A stretch of 64,000 nucleotides of DNA from Dysgonomonas sp. UBA5412 (GTDB lineage Bacteria; Bacteroidota; Bacteroidia; Bacteroidales; Dysgonomonadaceae). The notes under the pieces are model-generated. The model did not search any database. It had not been told where the DNA came from and was given only the letters and a program-made list of their open reading frames with translations. The stretch is from positions 423,964-487,963 of the forward strand of contig DHNQ01000029.1 in assembly GCA_002409595.1 (NCBI GenBank). The letters run 5' to 3'. Shown piece after piece: positions 26,573 through 35,592 of the stretch (position 1 is its first letter; every line of letters starts with the position of its first letter). The translations under genes and the position numbers were made by a program.

Positions 26573-28984
26573 TTAGTTTTCAAAATAGTCATCGTGGTAG
26601 TAAGTATTCTTCTTGAGATAGTAGGTCTTATCGCCATAATACCGCGATGTACCATAATACCCTTCCCTGCCTTTGACATCATTGAAAACTAACGCCATAT
26701 TTTCTACTCCATCATATTTCAATTGGCTGATAACACTTTTGAAGAATGCTCTGTTGGTCTTAGCTCGCCTTACAACAAAAATGGTCGTATCAGCAATTTC
26801 TGATAACACGTATGCATCAGAAACCAGCCCGACCGGACTACAGTCTATTATCACATAGTCATATATCTCTTGCAGGTGTTCCAATACTTGTCGGGTTTTT
26901 GCCGTCTTAATCAACTCACTCGGATTGGGCGGCAAAGTCCCTGCCGGTATTATATCAAAGCCATAGTCAGGATGGGAAATTGTTATTTCTTCTAGTGTAA
27001 CCTGACCGATCAGATAATTAGAAATACCCTTCTGTGTATCTAACTGCAAGGTCTTTCCTACTGATGGACGCCTTAAGTCTAAGTCGACAATAACAACTTT
27101 TTTCCCAGTCAACTGATAAACCGACGCAATATTAGTGGCTATAAACGTTTTTCCATCTGCCGGCTCTGTCGAGGTAACTAATACTGTTATTTTATTTTCG
27201 CGTTGAGCCATATATTCTATACGCACCCGCATATTACGAAACGATTCGGCAAAGCTGGATTTCGGATAGTTCTTGACCAATACAACTCCGTTTGCTAATT
27301 TTTTAGATACATTTTCAATTGTTTCTATAACAGGAAGTCCTGATATTTTTTCACACTCCTCTTTTGTTGTAACAGAAAAGTTAAGCACTTCTTCTTTTAC
27401 TACAACAAAGATAAGAGGTATTATCAAACCTATTATGAAGAAATAAACATAGTTCTTTCCTATTTCTCCGCCATTAACGGCTCCGCCCATCTGACGAGGT
27501 TCTTCCCAGATGGAGTTATCCGGTGTGTTAGATGCTTTCTGTATCTTAGCCTCATATTGTCTTTGTGTGAGGTATTGATGATACATTTCATTTACGCGAA
27601 ATTCTCGTTGAAATTTAATTAGATCACGCTCTTGAGGAGGTAAATTCTCAATCTTTAATTCGAGAACTTTGTATTTTCGAATCAGATTGTCTTTCTGATT
27701 CTGCAAATTGATCTGAAGCACCTGAACTTCTGTCAATATCTTTTTTCTTAAATCGTTAAGCTGATCAACAGTTTTATTATATACCGGATTTTTAGCACCT
27801 AGATTGCGAGATCTCTCTAAGAGTTCATTATAACTTTTGATATAATCGCTCAGCACTCTATTATCTATATTTAAGCTAATGGGGTCTAACAGATCTTCAC
27901 TACCCATTATGGTTTGCTTCATCTTTTCGGTTAACAGCAAAATGGATCGTTCCTTGATCGACAACGCATCTTTTTCTCTGTTGGCGCTATCTAATTCTAT
28001 CCTCAACGAGTTTGAAGAAATATCATAAACTCCCGTTTCTTTTTGAAAATCTTCGAGTTTTAGTCGAGAATAATCCAAGGAATCGTTTATAAGTTTTAGC
28101 TGATTGTCCAAAAATTCTATTGTAAGTTCGGCTTGTTCATTTTTTAACGAAAGACTATATTCCTGAAACTCTTTTAATAATGTATTCATATAGTCTACAT
28201 CTCTCGCAGGATTTGTTCCGTTCATAGATATGATCAGAATTGTAGAATTTTCTCCTTGAGGTCTCGAAGCTACTCTCCCATTATACATACCGATCAATTG
28301 ATCATCTGATAGGAATCTGAAACTAATACTAGCCAGATCAGGTTTAAAAGCGTTTACACCTGAAACAAATGCTGATGTTTTGTGTAGCTTTATTTTGAAA
28401 AGGCTACATTCTACCTCTTCTTCGTATGAGGCTATGATTGAAACTTTATCTTCTTTATCAGGATTTTCTTTATAACTTATTTCACATTTATTGTCATCAA
28501 TATATGTAAGGTCATAAGCATAATTATATGCTCCGGGCTGAATATCCAATACTTCGACCTGAATGGGAGTGTCTGTATAAAAATTAATTGTCTTGAAACG
28601 GGTATCTTTGAAATAATCGACTCTCATACGAGGAGGCAGTTTGCCTACTGTCCGTTTAGTTAGACCGTATGATTCTAATACAATTTGCTGATTCTCTGTA
28701 TTACGTAGCAAGCTGGCTGTAGGAACTGCTCCTGCAACAACGCTAGCTGCATTTTTGTCTTCCATAATCATCATGGCCTGAACATAAAATACAGGAACCC
28801 ACGATTTATTTTTTATATAGGCATATGCAAGAAACAGACCTATTGATATGACGAAGAGATACCAATATTTCAAGATACGGTAAAACCAAAGAACAAAATC
28901 AAAAGAGATTGTCGTTTTAGATTTTACTTCCTCAAAATAAGGATCAAAGTCTATCGGTTTTTTATTATTTAAGTTAGTTTCCAT
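26573..28984 (-). CDS. Wzc-like polysaccharide co-polymerase with BY-kinase domain
   Basis: This 803-residue inner-membrane protein is expected to control chain length and export of an exopolysaccharide or capsule. It has a Wzz-type N-terminal region with one membrane segment near 45, a long periplasmic coiled-coil part, a second membrane segment near 515 (YVYFFIIGLIIPLIFVV) and a cytoplasmic BY-kinase domain: Walker A in VTSTEPADGKTFIATN (near 605), Walker A' in VVIVDLDLRRPSVGKT and a Walker B-like YVIIDCSPVGLVSDA. The last 30 residues hold a tyrosine cluster (GYYGTSRYYGDKTYYLKK... with nine Tyr), the site of autophosphorylation in this family. It follows two Wza-type lipoprotein genes. No phosphatase (Wzb) or glycosyltransferase is in the window. 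Confidence 0.93.
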   Translation of the reverse strand: METNLNNKKPIDFDPYFEEVKSKTTISFDFVLWFYRILKYWYLFVISIGLFLAYAYIKNKSWVPVFYVQAMMIMEDKNAASVVAGAVPTASLLRNTENQQIVLESYGLTKRTVGKLPPRMRVDYFKDTRFKTINFYTDTPIQVEVLDIQPGAYNYAYDLTYIDDNKCEISYKENPDKEDKVSIIASYEEEVECSLFKIKLHKTSAFVSGVNAFKPDLASISFRFLSDDQLIGMYNGRVASRPQGENSTILIISMNGTNPARDVDYMNTLLKEFQEYSLSLKNEQAELTIEFLDNQLKLINDSLDYSRLKLEDFQKETGVYDISSNSLRIELDSANREKDALSIKERSILLLTEKMKQTIMGSEDLLDPISLNIDNRVLSDYIKSYNELLERSRNLGAKNPVYNKTVDQLNDLRKKILTEVQVLQINLQNQKDNLIRKYKVLELKIENLPPQERDLIKFQREFRVNEMYHQYLTQRQYEAKIQKASNTPDNSIWEEPRQMGGAVNGGEIGKNYVYFFIIGLIIPLIFVVVKEEVLNFSVTTKEECEKISGLPVIETIENVSKKLANGVVLVKNYPKSSFAESFRNMRVRIEYMAQRENKITVLVTSTEPADGKTFIATNIASVYQLTGKKVVIVDLDLRRPSVGKTLQLDTQKGISNYLIGQVTLEEITISHPDYGFDIIPAGTLPPNPSELIKTAKTRQVLEHLQEIYDYVIIDCSPVGLVSDAYVLSEIADTTIFVVRRAKTNRAFFKSVISQLKYDGVENMALVFNDVKGREGYYGTSRYYGDKTYYLKKNTYYHDDYFEN

Positions 28985-29001
28985 TATCTGCTATCTGCCA
29001 T

Positions 29002-29745
29002 TTAGAAATTATATAAAATAGAAAAAAGAAGGAATTGGAATGGAATCAATAATGTTGTTGTAAATGAACTCAATGAACTAACATTGAAAAATGAGTTTTT
29101 GTTCGTTGGAAAATATATTACATCATTAGGTTGGATATAATAATATTCCGATTGAATAACATCTTGAGTTCTCAAATCAAAAGTTTTCTGATCGGTTCCT
29201 CCCTGATCATTTTTTCTTAATATCGTAACCCTTGTCAGGTCCATAGTCCCGGTTGTCTGTTGCGATATGGCAAGAGCCTGATAAATAGTCAGGTTATCTT
29301 TATACACCTGATATGATCCTCGCTTATCATTGGCATAAATATAAAAGAAATTATTCGCCATAGTCACCCTTACTTGTACATCTTTCACCGACTCCTGCAT
29401 TACTTTTTGGATAATAAGCTCAGCTTCCTGAACCGTATGTCCGGCTATTTTAGCCGCCCCAAAAAAGGGCAAAACAACGGTACTGTCTTCGTAAATTGTG
29501 TAAGTTTTAGAAGCATTTTGATCATTAGTAATAACAGTATTAAATGTAGCGACCAATTCGGCATCACTCGACGATATACCACACGAAATCATATCACCTA
29601 CACCTAGCTTATACTCCTGAAAGTCTACTAAAGGATATTGCTTATCAATAGCCAGCAAGTAATTTATCTCTTCACTTGATATACATGAAGAAAACAAACC
29701 TAGGAAGGAGAAACAAGTTACTAAAAGATATATTATATATTTCAT
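29002..29745 (-). CDS. Polysaccharide export lipoprotein, Wza-like (second copy)
   Basis: The 247-residue protein has a signal peptide with a lipobox (TCFSFLGLFSSC), then a poly-export domain (EYKLGVGDMISCGISS) and an SLBB-like segment (GSYQVYKDNLTIYQALAIS), followed by the YYIQPNDVIYFP motif. It ends in a hydrophobic segment (TTTLLIPFQFLLFSILYNF), as Wza-type proteins do to cross the outer membrane. It starts one base after the end of the preceding Wza-like gene and is followed after 17 bases by the Wzc-like gene, so the three form one operon. The protein is clearly related to but different from the first copy. Confidence 0.88.
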   Translation of the reverse strand: MKYIIYLLVTCFSFLGLFSSCISSEEINYLLAIDKQYPLVDFQEYKLGVGDMISCGISSSDAELVATFNTVITNDQNASKTYTIYEDSTVVLPFFGAAKIAGHTVQEAELIIQKVMQESVKDVQVRVTMANNFFYIYANDKRGSYQVYKDNLTIYQALAISQQTTGTMDLTRVTILRKNDQGGTDQKTFDLRTQDVIQSEYYYIQPNDVIYFPTNKNSFFNVSSLSSFTTTLLIPFQFLLFSILYNF

Positions 29746-29746
29746 A

Positions 29747-30559
29747 CTAAAAAACTCTGAGTATTATAATAATAACACCTGCCACCGACGTCAACAACCC
29801 GAACAACCCTGTAAAAGAAGTTGTAGAGCCCAAGAATTTACTTTTAGTCTGAGGCACATACAATACATCGTTAGGCTGTATGTAATAAAACTCTGTATCA
29901 ATAATCTCTTTACTTCGAAGGTCGAATGTTTTAGTTATAGAACCGTTCTCATTTTGTCGGATAATGGTAACTTTAGACCTATCGCCATATGGACCTATAT
30001 TAGTTGCAATAGCCAAAGCCTGATAGATAGTCATAGAAGTGCTGGTCATTGTAACACGATTAGCTCCGGCTTCTCCCAGAACACTAAAATATCTATTTGC
30101 TAAAGTAACATCGGCCATTGTACCTTCGGCAAACTCATTGAGTTTCTTGCTCAAAATTGTTTTTATTTGCAACATGGTAAGTCCCTGCACATACACCTTG
30201 CCTATATAAGGAAAGTTTATTGTACCATCAGCATACACATTAGTCGGTCTTATATTCCATGTATTCTCAAGACCTCTTATTTGAGATCCTACATCCACTC
30301 CTGTCCTATCAGTATAGCCCTGATGTGTGAATTGCGGTGTATAGCCCGAAAACATACGGGCAGTCTCCTGATCCCAAGCATACACAACAATACTCAACTG
30401 GTCGCCGGGTATAACTTTATATTCTTCCGGTTTTACGAGCAATTCCGGATGATCTAATTTTATGTCTTGCAATAAATCAGTCTGCTTGCTGGTTACGCAA
30501 GAACTAAGGCTGGCAATAACAGCGAGTAGTATAAAAAATATCTTACTTAAGATCTTCAT
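29747..30559 (-). CDS. Polysaccharide export lipoprotein, Wza-like (first copy)
   Basis: The 270-residue protein has a lipoprotein signal (LLAVIASLSSC), a poly-export domain (EYKVIPGDQLSIVVYAW), an INFPYIGKVYVQGLTMLQIK strand block and an SLBB part with the shared motif YYIQPNDVLYVPQTKSKF. A C-terminal hydrophobic segment (LFGLLTSVAGVIIIILRVF) would cross the outer membrane. It is the first gene of the export operon, followed by a second Wza-like gene and the Wzc-like gene. Confidence 0.9.
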   Translation of the reverse strand: MKILSKIFFILLAVIASLSSCVTSKQTDLLQDIKLDHPELLVKPEEYKVIPGDQLSIVVYAWDQETARMFSGYTPQFTHQGYTDRTGVDVGSQIRGLENTWNIRPTNVYADGTINFPYIGKVYVQGLTMLQIKTILSKKLNEFAEGTMADVTLANRYFSVLGEAGANRVTMTSTSMTIYQALAIATNIGPYGDRSKVTIIRQNENGSITKTFDLRSKEIIDTEFYYIQPNDVLYVPQTKSKFLGSTTSFTGLFGLLTSVAGVIIIILRVF

Positions 30560-30581
30560 AAAATAACGTCACTCCGGGTTC

Positions 30582-31148
30582 TTAGTTTCTTTTTCCTTCT
30601 ACGGATTTAACTCTATAACGGCAATTAACTCTTCCTTTGATAAGGTTATTAAGCTTACTTTTGATTAGTTGTTTGCGTATACCTGAGATTTTATCTATAA
30701 AAAGAATACCTTCTATGTGGTCGTATTCATGCTGAATGCAACGGGCAAAGAATGAATCGTACTCCTCATCGTGAGAATTAAAATTTTCGTCAAGATACTG
30801 TATTCGTATTTTCGCCTCACGTTCCACAGCCTCATTGATACCCGGCAGGCTAAGACATCCCTCGTCCATCTTCACCACGTCTCCGGTACGCTCTACAATT
30901 TGAGGATTGATAAATACTTTCTTAAAGCCCGCGTATTTAGGTTCATCTTCTGCCAGCGGCTCCAAGTCTATAACAAACAGACGAATATCTAAACCTATCT
31001 GAGGTGCAGCCAAGCCAATGCCATCAGCATTATACATGGTTTCGAACATATTTTCGATAAGCTGTTTTAAATTGGGATAATCGGCTGGAATATCTTGTGC
31101 TACTTTTCGCAACACCGGTTGTCCATACAAGTATATTGGTAAAATCAT
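30582..31148 (-). CDS. def: Peptide deformylase (cytoplasmic)
   Basis: This metalloenzyme removes the N-formyl group from new proteins. The 188-residue product has all three motifs: GIGLAAPQIG (near 43), DEGCLSLPG with the metal Cys, and QHEYDHIEG with the two metal His and the catalytic Glu. The length is normal and there is no signal peptide. It is the housekeeping copy; a second, lipoprotein-type copy lies 3 kb away (33726-34364). It follows ruvX on the same strand by 16 bases. Confidence 0.97.
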   Translation of the reverse strand: MILPIYLYGQPVLRKVAQDIPADYPNLKQLIENMFETMYNADGIGLAAPQIGLDIRLFVIDLEPLAEDEPKYAGFKKVFINPQIVERTGDVVKMDEGCLSLPGINEAVEREAKIRIQYLDENFNSHDEEYDSFFARCIQHEYDHIEGILFIDKISGIRKQLIKSKLNNLIKGRVNCRYRVKSVEGKRN

Positions 31149-31164
31149 ATAATTTTTTTGATAT

Positions 31165-31602
31165 TCAATTGTTTCGTAATCGCAGACTTTCCATGTAGCT
31201 TTGCAATATAATTACTGCACTGACTTCATCCACAAGAGCTTTGTTTTGTCTGTCTTTTTTTTTCAAGCCTGCATCAATTATCGTTTTCTGTGCCAACACC
31301 GATGTAAAGCGTTCATCATATAACACAACCGGAATTGTAGGATAAAGCGACTTTAGCTTGTTTACAAAAGGACGTATATGCTTCATATTATCTGAATACT
31401 CATTATTCATTTGCTTTGGCAGCCCCACAACAATGCACTCTACATCTTCTTTTTCGAGATACGATTTCAAATAGTTCAATAAAGTATGAGTAGGTACAGT
31501 AGTTAAGCCGTTTGCTATTATTTTGAGCGTATCGGATATTGCTATACCTGTACGTTTCGTCCCATAATCCAATGCTAAAAGTCGTCCCATATTAATCGGC
31601 AA
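31165..31602 (-). CDS. ruvX: Putative pre-16S rRNA nuclease / Holliday junction resolvase-like YqgF
   Basis: The 145-residue protein has the RNase H-like fold typical of YqgF: RLLALDYGTKRTGIAIS at the N-terminus (first acidic residue), VVGLPKQMN in the middle and the DERFTSVLAQ motif with further acidic residues. The family processes the 5' end of 16S rRNA in E. coli. A start at the internal Met (codon 5) is also possible. It lies upstream of def. Confidence 0.92.
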   Translation of the reverse strand: MPINMGRLLALDYGTKRTGIAISDTLKIIANGLTTVPTHTLLNYLKSYLEKEDVECIVVGLPKQMNNEYSDNMKHIRPFVNKLKSLYPTIPVVLYDERFTSVLAQKTIIDAGLKKKDRQNKALVDEVSAVIILQSYMESLRLRNN

Positions 31603-31671
31603 AGGTAGAAAAAAATCATTACCCCCGCATAAAATTCAGGTTAATACTTACATAAACAGAGTTATAGACTC

Positions 31672-32514
31672 CTATATTGTATCAAAAGTATCGGAAGTTC
31701 CATTTCCCGAATCTTTAAGATGTTCAAAATTCCTTCGTTTCAATTGGAAATCGCGACCCAGATATTTCTCTCTTACAATTTCATTTTCAGCCAATTCTTC
31801 GGCTGATCCCTGAAACAAGACTTTACCTTCGAACAAAAGATATGCACGATCGGTAATACTTAGCGTTTCGTCAACATTATGGTCGGTAATAAGAATACCA
31901 ATATTTTTATATTTCAGCTTTGCTACAATCTCCTGAATATCTTGTACTGCAATAGGGTCTACTCCGGCAAATGGTTCGTCGAGCATTATAAACTTAGGGT
32001 CGATAGCCAAACAGCGTGCTATCTCGGCACGACGCCTCTCTCCTCCCGACAGCCTGTCTCCTGTATTTTTTCGCACTTTATGCAAACCAAATTCATCAAT
32101 CAAACTTTCCAGTTTTTCTTTCTGATAGGCAGTCGACTGTTTTGTCATCTCCAATACCGATCGTATATTATCTTCTACCGTCATCTTGCGAAAGATGGAA
32201 GCCTCTTGAGCCAAATAGCCGATACCGTTTTGTGCCCGTTTATAAACCGGATATTTAGTTATTTCTTGTTCGTTAAGGAATATTTTTCCTTCATTCGGCA
32301 TTACAAGACCAACGGTCATATAGAAAGTTGTAGTTTTGCCGGCTCCATTAGGTCCAAGCAATCCTACAATTTCACCTTGTTTTACATCAATAGAAACATG
32401 ATTAACTACTGTCCGGGATTTATATCTCTTTACAAGATTTTCGGTACGGAGTACCATTCTTTCCACTGACTTAGCAGAAGCCTCATTTCTTTTAATTGTT
32501 TTTTCCTGATCCAT
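31672..32514 (-). CDS. lptB: LPS export ABC transporter ATP-binding protein LptB
   Basis: This is the cytoplasmic ATPase that powers LPS extraction by LptFG. The 280-residue product has Walker A GPNGAGKTTTFYM, the signature LSGGERRRAEIAR, Walker B FIMLDEPFAGVDPIAV and the H-loop ITDHNVDETLSITDRAY, all strongly typical of LptB. An N-terminal extension of about 25 residues and a C-terminal tail of about 30 residues exceed the E. coli length of 241. No other lpt gene is adjacent. Confidence 0.94.
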   Translation of the reverse strand: MDQEKTIKRNEASAKSVERMVLRTENLVKRYKSRTVVNHVSIDVKQGEIVGLLGPNGAGKTTTFYMTVGLVMPNEGKIFLNEQEITKYPVYKRAQNGIGYLAQEASIFRKMTVEDNIRSVLEMTKQSTAYQKEKLESLIDEFGLHKVRKNTGDRLSGGERRRAEIARCLAIDPKFIMLDEPFAGVDPIAVQDIQEIVAKLKYKNIGILITDHNVDETLSITDRAYLLFEGKVLFQGSAEELAENEIVREKYLGRDFQLKRRNFEHLKDSGNGTSDTFDTI

Positions 32515-32533
32515 GCCTTATCAAAGGGTATTT

Positions 32534-33553
32534 TTAATCTAAAATAGTAACCCAACCATGAGTGTCCGGCTCATCTCCAAGCTGAATGCCTCTTAGTTTA
32601 TTATATAGCTTAGTGCTAACCGGGCCGGCATTACCATCTTTAGCTATCACGTACGATTTATCTTCGTCTATATCGTCCACTCTCAGAATCGGACTGATAA
32701 CGGCAGCTGTACCCACCTGACCGGCTTCTTCAAATGTAGCCAGTTCTTCTTCCGGTACTTGTCTGCGTTCAACCTTCATTCCCATATCTTCAGCCAGTTG
32801 CATAAGGCTTCTATTGGTTATAGAAGGAAGTATAGATGTGGAAAGTGGTGTGATATATGTATTATTTTTTATTCCGAAAAAGTTTGCCGGACCACATTCG
32901 TCCAGATATTTTTTCTCTTTAGCATCCAGATAAAGTACTGCCGAATATCCCATTTCGTGCGCTTTGTGACCAGCAACAAGGCTTGCTGCATAATTTCCGC
33001 CGATCTTGATTGTTCCTGTACCAAGAGGCGCAGCACGATCATATCCGCGAAGGATAACGACCGGTGTAGGTTTGAAACCTTCTTTGAAGTATGGACCTAC
33101 GGGTGTAACAAATACTAGAAACAAATACTCATTTGCAGGTTTTACACCTACCTGAGCTCCCATACCCAAAAGTAATGGGCGAATATATAATGCAGCTCCA
33201 CTACCATAAGGTGGAATAAAGCGTTCGTTTAGTTTTACGGCTTTCTTCACAGTCTCTTCGAATACTTCGACAGGCAGCTCTGCCATCATAATACCATGAC
33301 ATGACGATTGCATACGCAAGGCATTATCCCGCATTCTGAAAACACGAATTTTGCCATCTTTTCCTTTAAATGCCTTTAGCCCCTCAAAGGCTTCTTGTCC
33401 GTAGTGCAGACAAGTGGCGGCCATGTGGATGTCAATACTTTCAGATGTAGTTTCGGTAGGAGTACTCCATTTTCCATCTTTGTAATAACTTCTTACATTA
33501 TAATCTGTCTTCATGTATCCGAAAGACAAATTCGACCAGTCTATTGCATCCAT
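32534..33553 (-). CDS. ilvE: Branched-chain amino acid aminotransferase
   Basis: This PLP enzyme makes the last step of leucine, isoleucine and valine synthesis, or the first step of breakdown. The 339-residue product matches the class IV 'BCAT2' type found in Bacteroidota and eukaryotes: YGQEAFEGLKAFKGKDG, YIRPLLLGMG, and GTIKIGGNYAASLVAGHKA, followed by YLDAKEKKYLDECGPANFFG. It lies 19 bases upstream of lptB on the same strand. Confidence 0.95.
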   Translation of the reverse strand: MDAIDWSNLSFGYMKTDYNVRSYYKDGKWSTPTETTSESIDIHMAATCLHYGQEAFEGLKAFKGKDGKIRVFRMRDNALRMQSSCHGIMMAELPVEVFEETVKKAVKLNERFIPPYGSGAALYIRPLLLGMGAQVGVKPANEYLFLVFVTPVGPYFKEGFKPTPVVILRGYDRAAPLGTGTIKIGGNYAASLVAGHKAHEMGYSAVLYLDAKEKKYLDECGPANFFGIKNNTYITPLSTSILPSITNRSLMQLAEDMGMKVERRQVPEEELATFEEAGQVGTAAVISPILRVDDIDEDKSYVIAKDGNAGPVSTKLYNKLRGIQLGDEPDTHGWVTILD

Positions 33554-33725
33554 TTTAGTATATTTTTTAAGATCAGTATAATTGATAGATTTGTTTACTT
33601 TTACAAAAATACAATTTTAGCTGACATTCGGGTTTAAAAAGCAATATTATGTTTTACAAAAACAATTATCAGAATCTTTTGTGGCTGAATCTTTCCTTTT
33701 TAAGAATAAAAAGATCGCCTTTAAT

Positions 33726-34364
33726 CTATTCACTCAACCTGTCGATAAACAAAATTCCTTGAAGGTGGTCAAATTCGTGCTGAAAGATAATACCGGTAAA
33801 GTCACCACCGCGCGCACCACCCGACAATCGTTCTTTGATAAGCTCTCCCCGTTCGTTATAATACTCTACATCCACCCAAGCATAACGCTTAGTAGTACCC
33901 GACATATCGGGAATGGACAAACAGCCATCGCCTTCGAAGTTTATTATCTCTTCCGAGTGGTTTACAATACGAGGATTTATCGCTGCTTCAACATTTCTTT
34001 CCGGTTTATCCATACGCATAAAAAGAAATAAATTTCGGCTGACACCAACTTGTGGTGCTGCAAGCCCTACTCCAAGTTCTTCAGCCAACGTCAATTTCAA
34101 ACGTTGAATAAAATGTTGAAAATCTTTATCTCTAACAATATCTTGAGGGTTCGCAAAATCTATACTCTTTTGGCGAAGAAGCAAAGAGTCTTCCTTATTA
34201 GTCGTCAGCAAGACCCTAAAAGGAGTATTTGCATCCGAATCTACAATTATTTTTCTTTCTGTATCTGTCATATATTTAATAGAATTACATGCCGGCAATA
34301 CAAAGCAAACGGCTAATATGAATAATATTTTTTTCACCTTGTTTTCTGTATTAATATTCTGCAA
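33726..34364 (-). CDS. Peptide deformylase-like lipoprotein
   Basis: The 212-residue protein carries a lipoprotein signal, KKILFILAVCFVLPACNS, with a lipobox (LPAC), so the domain should face the periplasm or the outer membrane. The deformylase motifs are recognisable: GVGLAAPQVG, DGCLSIPD (metal Cys kept; the usual first Glu is Asp) and QHEFDHLQG with both metal His and the catalytic Glu. The metal site thus looks complete. An extra segment of about 60 residues stands between the signal and the first motif (TDTERKIIVDSDAN ... FQHFIQRLKLTL). A periplasmic deformylase would not meet nascent chains, so it may act on exported formyl-peptides or have another role. The gene stands alone, with ilvE downstream. 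Confidence 0.85.
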   Translation of the reverse strand: MQNINTENKVKKILFILAVCFVLPACNSIKYMTDTERKIIVDSDANTPFRVLLTTNKEDSLLLRQKSIDFANPQDIVRDKDFQHFIQRLKLTLAEELGVGLAAPQVGVSRNLFLFMRMDKPERNVEAAINPRIVNHSEEIINFEGDGCLSIPDMSGTTKRYAWVDVEYYNERGELIKERLSGGARGGDFTGIIFQHEFDHLQGILFIDRLSE

Positions 34365-34503
34365 AGATAAGAAAAAAGCAAATTATCTTTGGTTTATAAA
34401 AGAGTATAGATACATAGCTAAATACAAAATATTAATCAATATGATCAAAGGTGTGACAAATGTTCCATTTTTGCGACATATTAAATAAAGCTAACTCCGC
34501 CGG

Positions 34504-34992
34504 ATGAAACAAGAGGTAAAAAGAGATGAATTGTTTTTAGAAATGATACACCAGAATGAGGGTATTATTTATAAAGTCGTTTCTTTTTATGCTGATGCAG
34601 AACACCCCATTGGAGATTTATATCAGGAAGTGGTCTTGAACCTTTGGAAATCATATCCTTCATTCAGAGGAGAAAGCAAATATTCTACATGGATATATCG
34701 CATTGCATTAAACACATGTGTATCGTTCTATCGCCGCAATAAAAAAAATGTAACGTATGTGGATATTTCTGTCGACATGCCGGAAATAGAAGACAGCAGT
34801 GAAGAAATTCAGGAACTTTACAAACTGATCAATTGCTTAGGCAAAATAGAGCGCGCCTTAGTATTACTTTATTTAGACGACAAGTCGTATAAAGAAATAG
34901 CTGAGATAACAGGACTATCGGTAACTAATGTGGCTACAAAGCTGAGCCGGATAAAAGAAAAGTTAAGACTAATGTCTAACGGACAAAACTAA
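34504..34992 (+). CDS. ECF-type RNA polymerase sigma factor
   Basis: The 162-residue protein has sigma region 2 (DLYQEVVLNLWKSYPSFRGESKYSTWIYRIALNTCVSFYRR) and region 4 with a helix-turn-helix (YLDDKSYKEIAEITGLSVTNVATKLSRIKEKL). There is no region 3, as in ECF sigma factors. The gene lies 5 bases before a membrane-protein gene, probably the partner that controls it. The cognate regulon cannot be read from this window. Confidence 0.93.
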   Translation: MKQEVKRDELFLEMIHQNEGIIYKVVSFYADAEHPIGDLYQEVVLNLWKSYPSFRGESKYSTWIYRIALNTCVSFYRRNKKNVTYVDISVDMPEIEDSSEEIQELYKLINCLGKIERALVLLYLDDKSYKEIAEITGLSVTNVATKLSRIKEKLRLMSNGQN

Positions 34993-34997
34993 TAGTT

Positions 34998-35576
34998 ATG
35001 GATTTAGATAATATAAAGAAAAAATGGCAGGAGACAGAGATAAAGCCGAATCTTGAAACAGAAAAGATTTGCGCCATGCTGTCGAACAAAGGATACAGTG
35101 CCTTCAACAGTTTACTCCGATACGAAAAGATGGGAATGATAGCGATGGTAGCCTGTTTGGGCTTAGGCTATTTGATATTCTCAAGATACCCGTTGATAGT
35201 CATTATATATTGCACTTCTGCAACATTCGGTTTTTTCTGGCAATTGTATAAATGGAAAAAACTAAAAAATACAAATATTGCCGAAATGACAATCATGGAA
35301 GTATCTACCTTATTTTATTGGTATAGGAAAGTGATATACAAAGAGTTTTTCTTAGGAGTAGTATGGTTTATATTATTTTTTATCATACTCGGATATTTGG
35401 AAATTACACATGACCCTTCATTCAGAAGCCTTCGCATCACAATATTTATTGCCGGAGCCTTTATTGGTTTAATAGGCGCAATTGTTACTTATAAATTAAT
35501 GTATTGGAACAATATAAAAAAGCTCGCTACGGCAATAAAAGAAGTAGAGGAATTTGAAGAAGAAAATCATAAATAA
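34998..35576 (+). CDS. Membrane protein downstream of the ECF sigma factor (possible regulator)
   Basis: The 192-residue protein has a short charged N-terminal helix (MDLDNIKKKWQETEIKP), two hydrophobic segments (MGMIAMVACLGLGYLIF and LIVIIYCTSATFGFFW), then two more (FFLGVVWFILFFIILGYL and ITIFIAGAFIGLIGAIVTY), and a charged C-terminal tail. The layout fits a four-helix membrane protein. No zinc-binding anti-sigma motif (HxxxCxxC) is seen. Its place right after a sigma gene suggests that it regulates or is regulated with it. Its last codons overlap an open upstream extension of the next gene, but not the preferred start at 35593. Confidence 0.7.
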   Translation: MDLDNIKKKWQETEIKPNLETEKICAMLSNKGYSAFNSLLRYEKMGMIAMVACLGLGYLIFSRYPLIVIIYCTSATFGFFWQLYKWKKLKNTNIAEMTIMEVSTLFYWYRKVIYKEFFLGVVWFILFFIILGYLEITHDPSFRSLRITIFIAGAFIGLIGAIVTYKLMYWNNIKKLATAIKEVEEFEEENHK

Positions 35577-35592
35577 CTTAATATCACAAACG

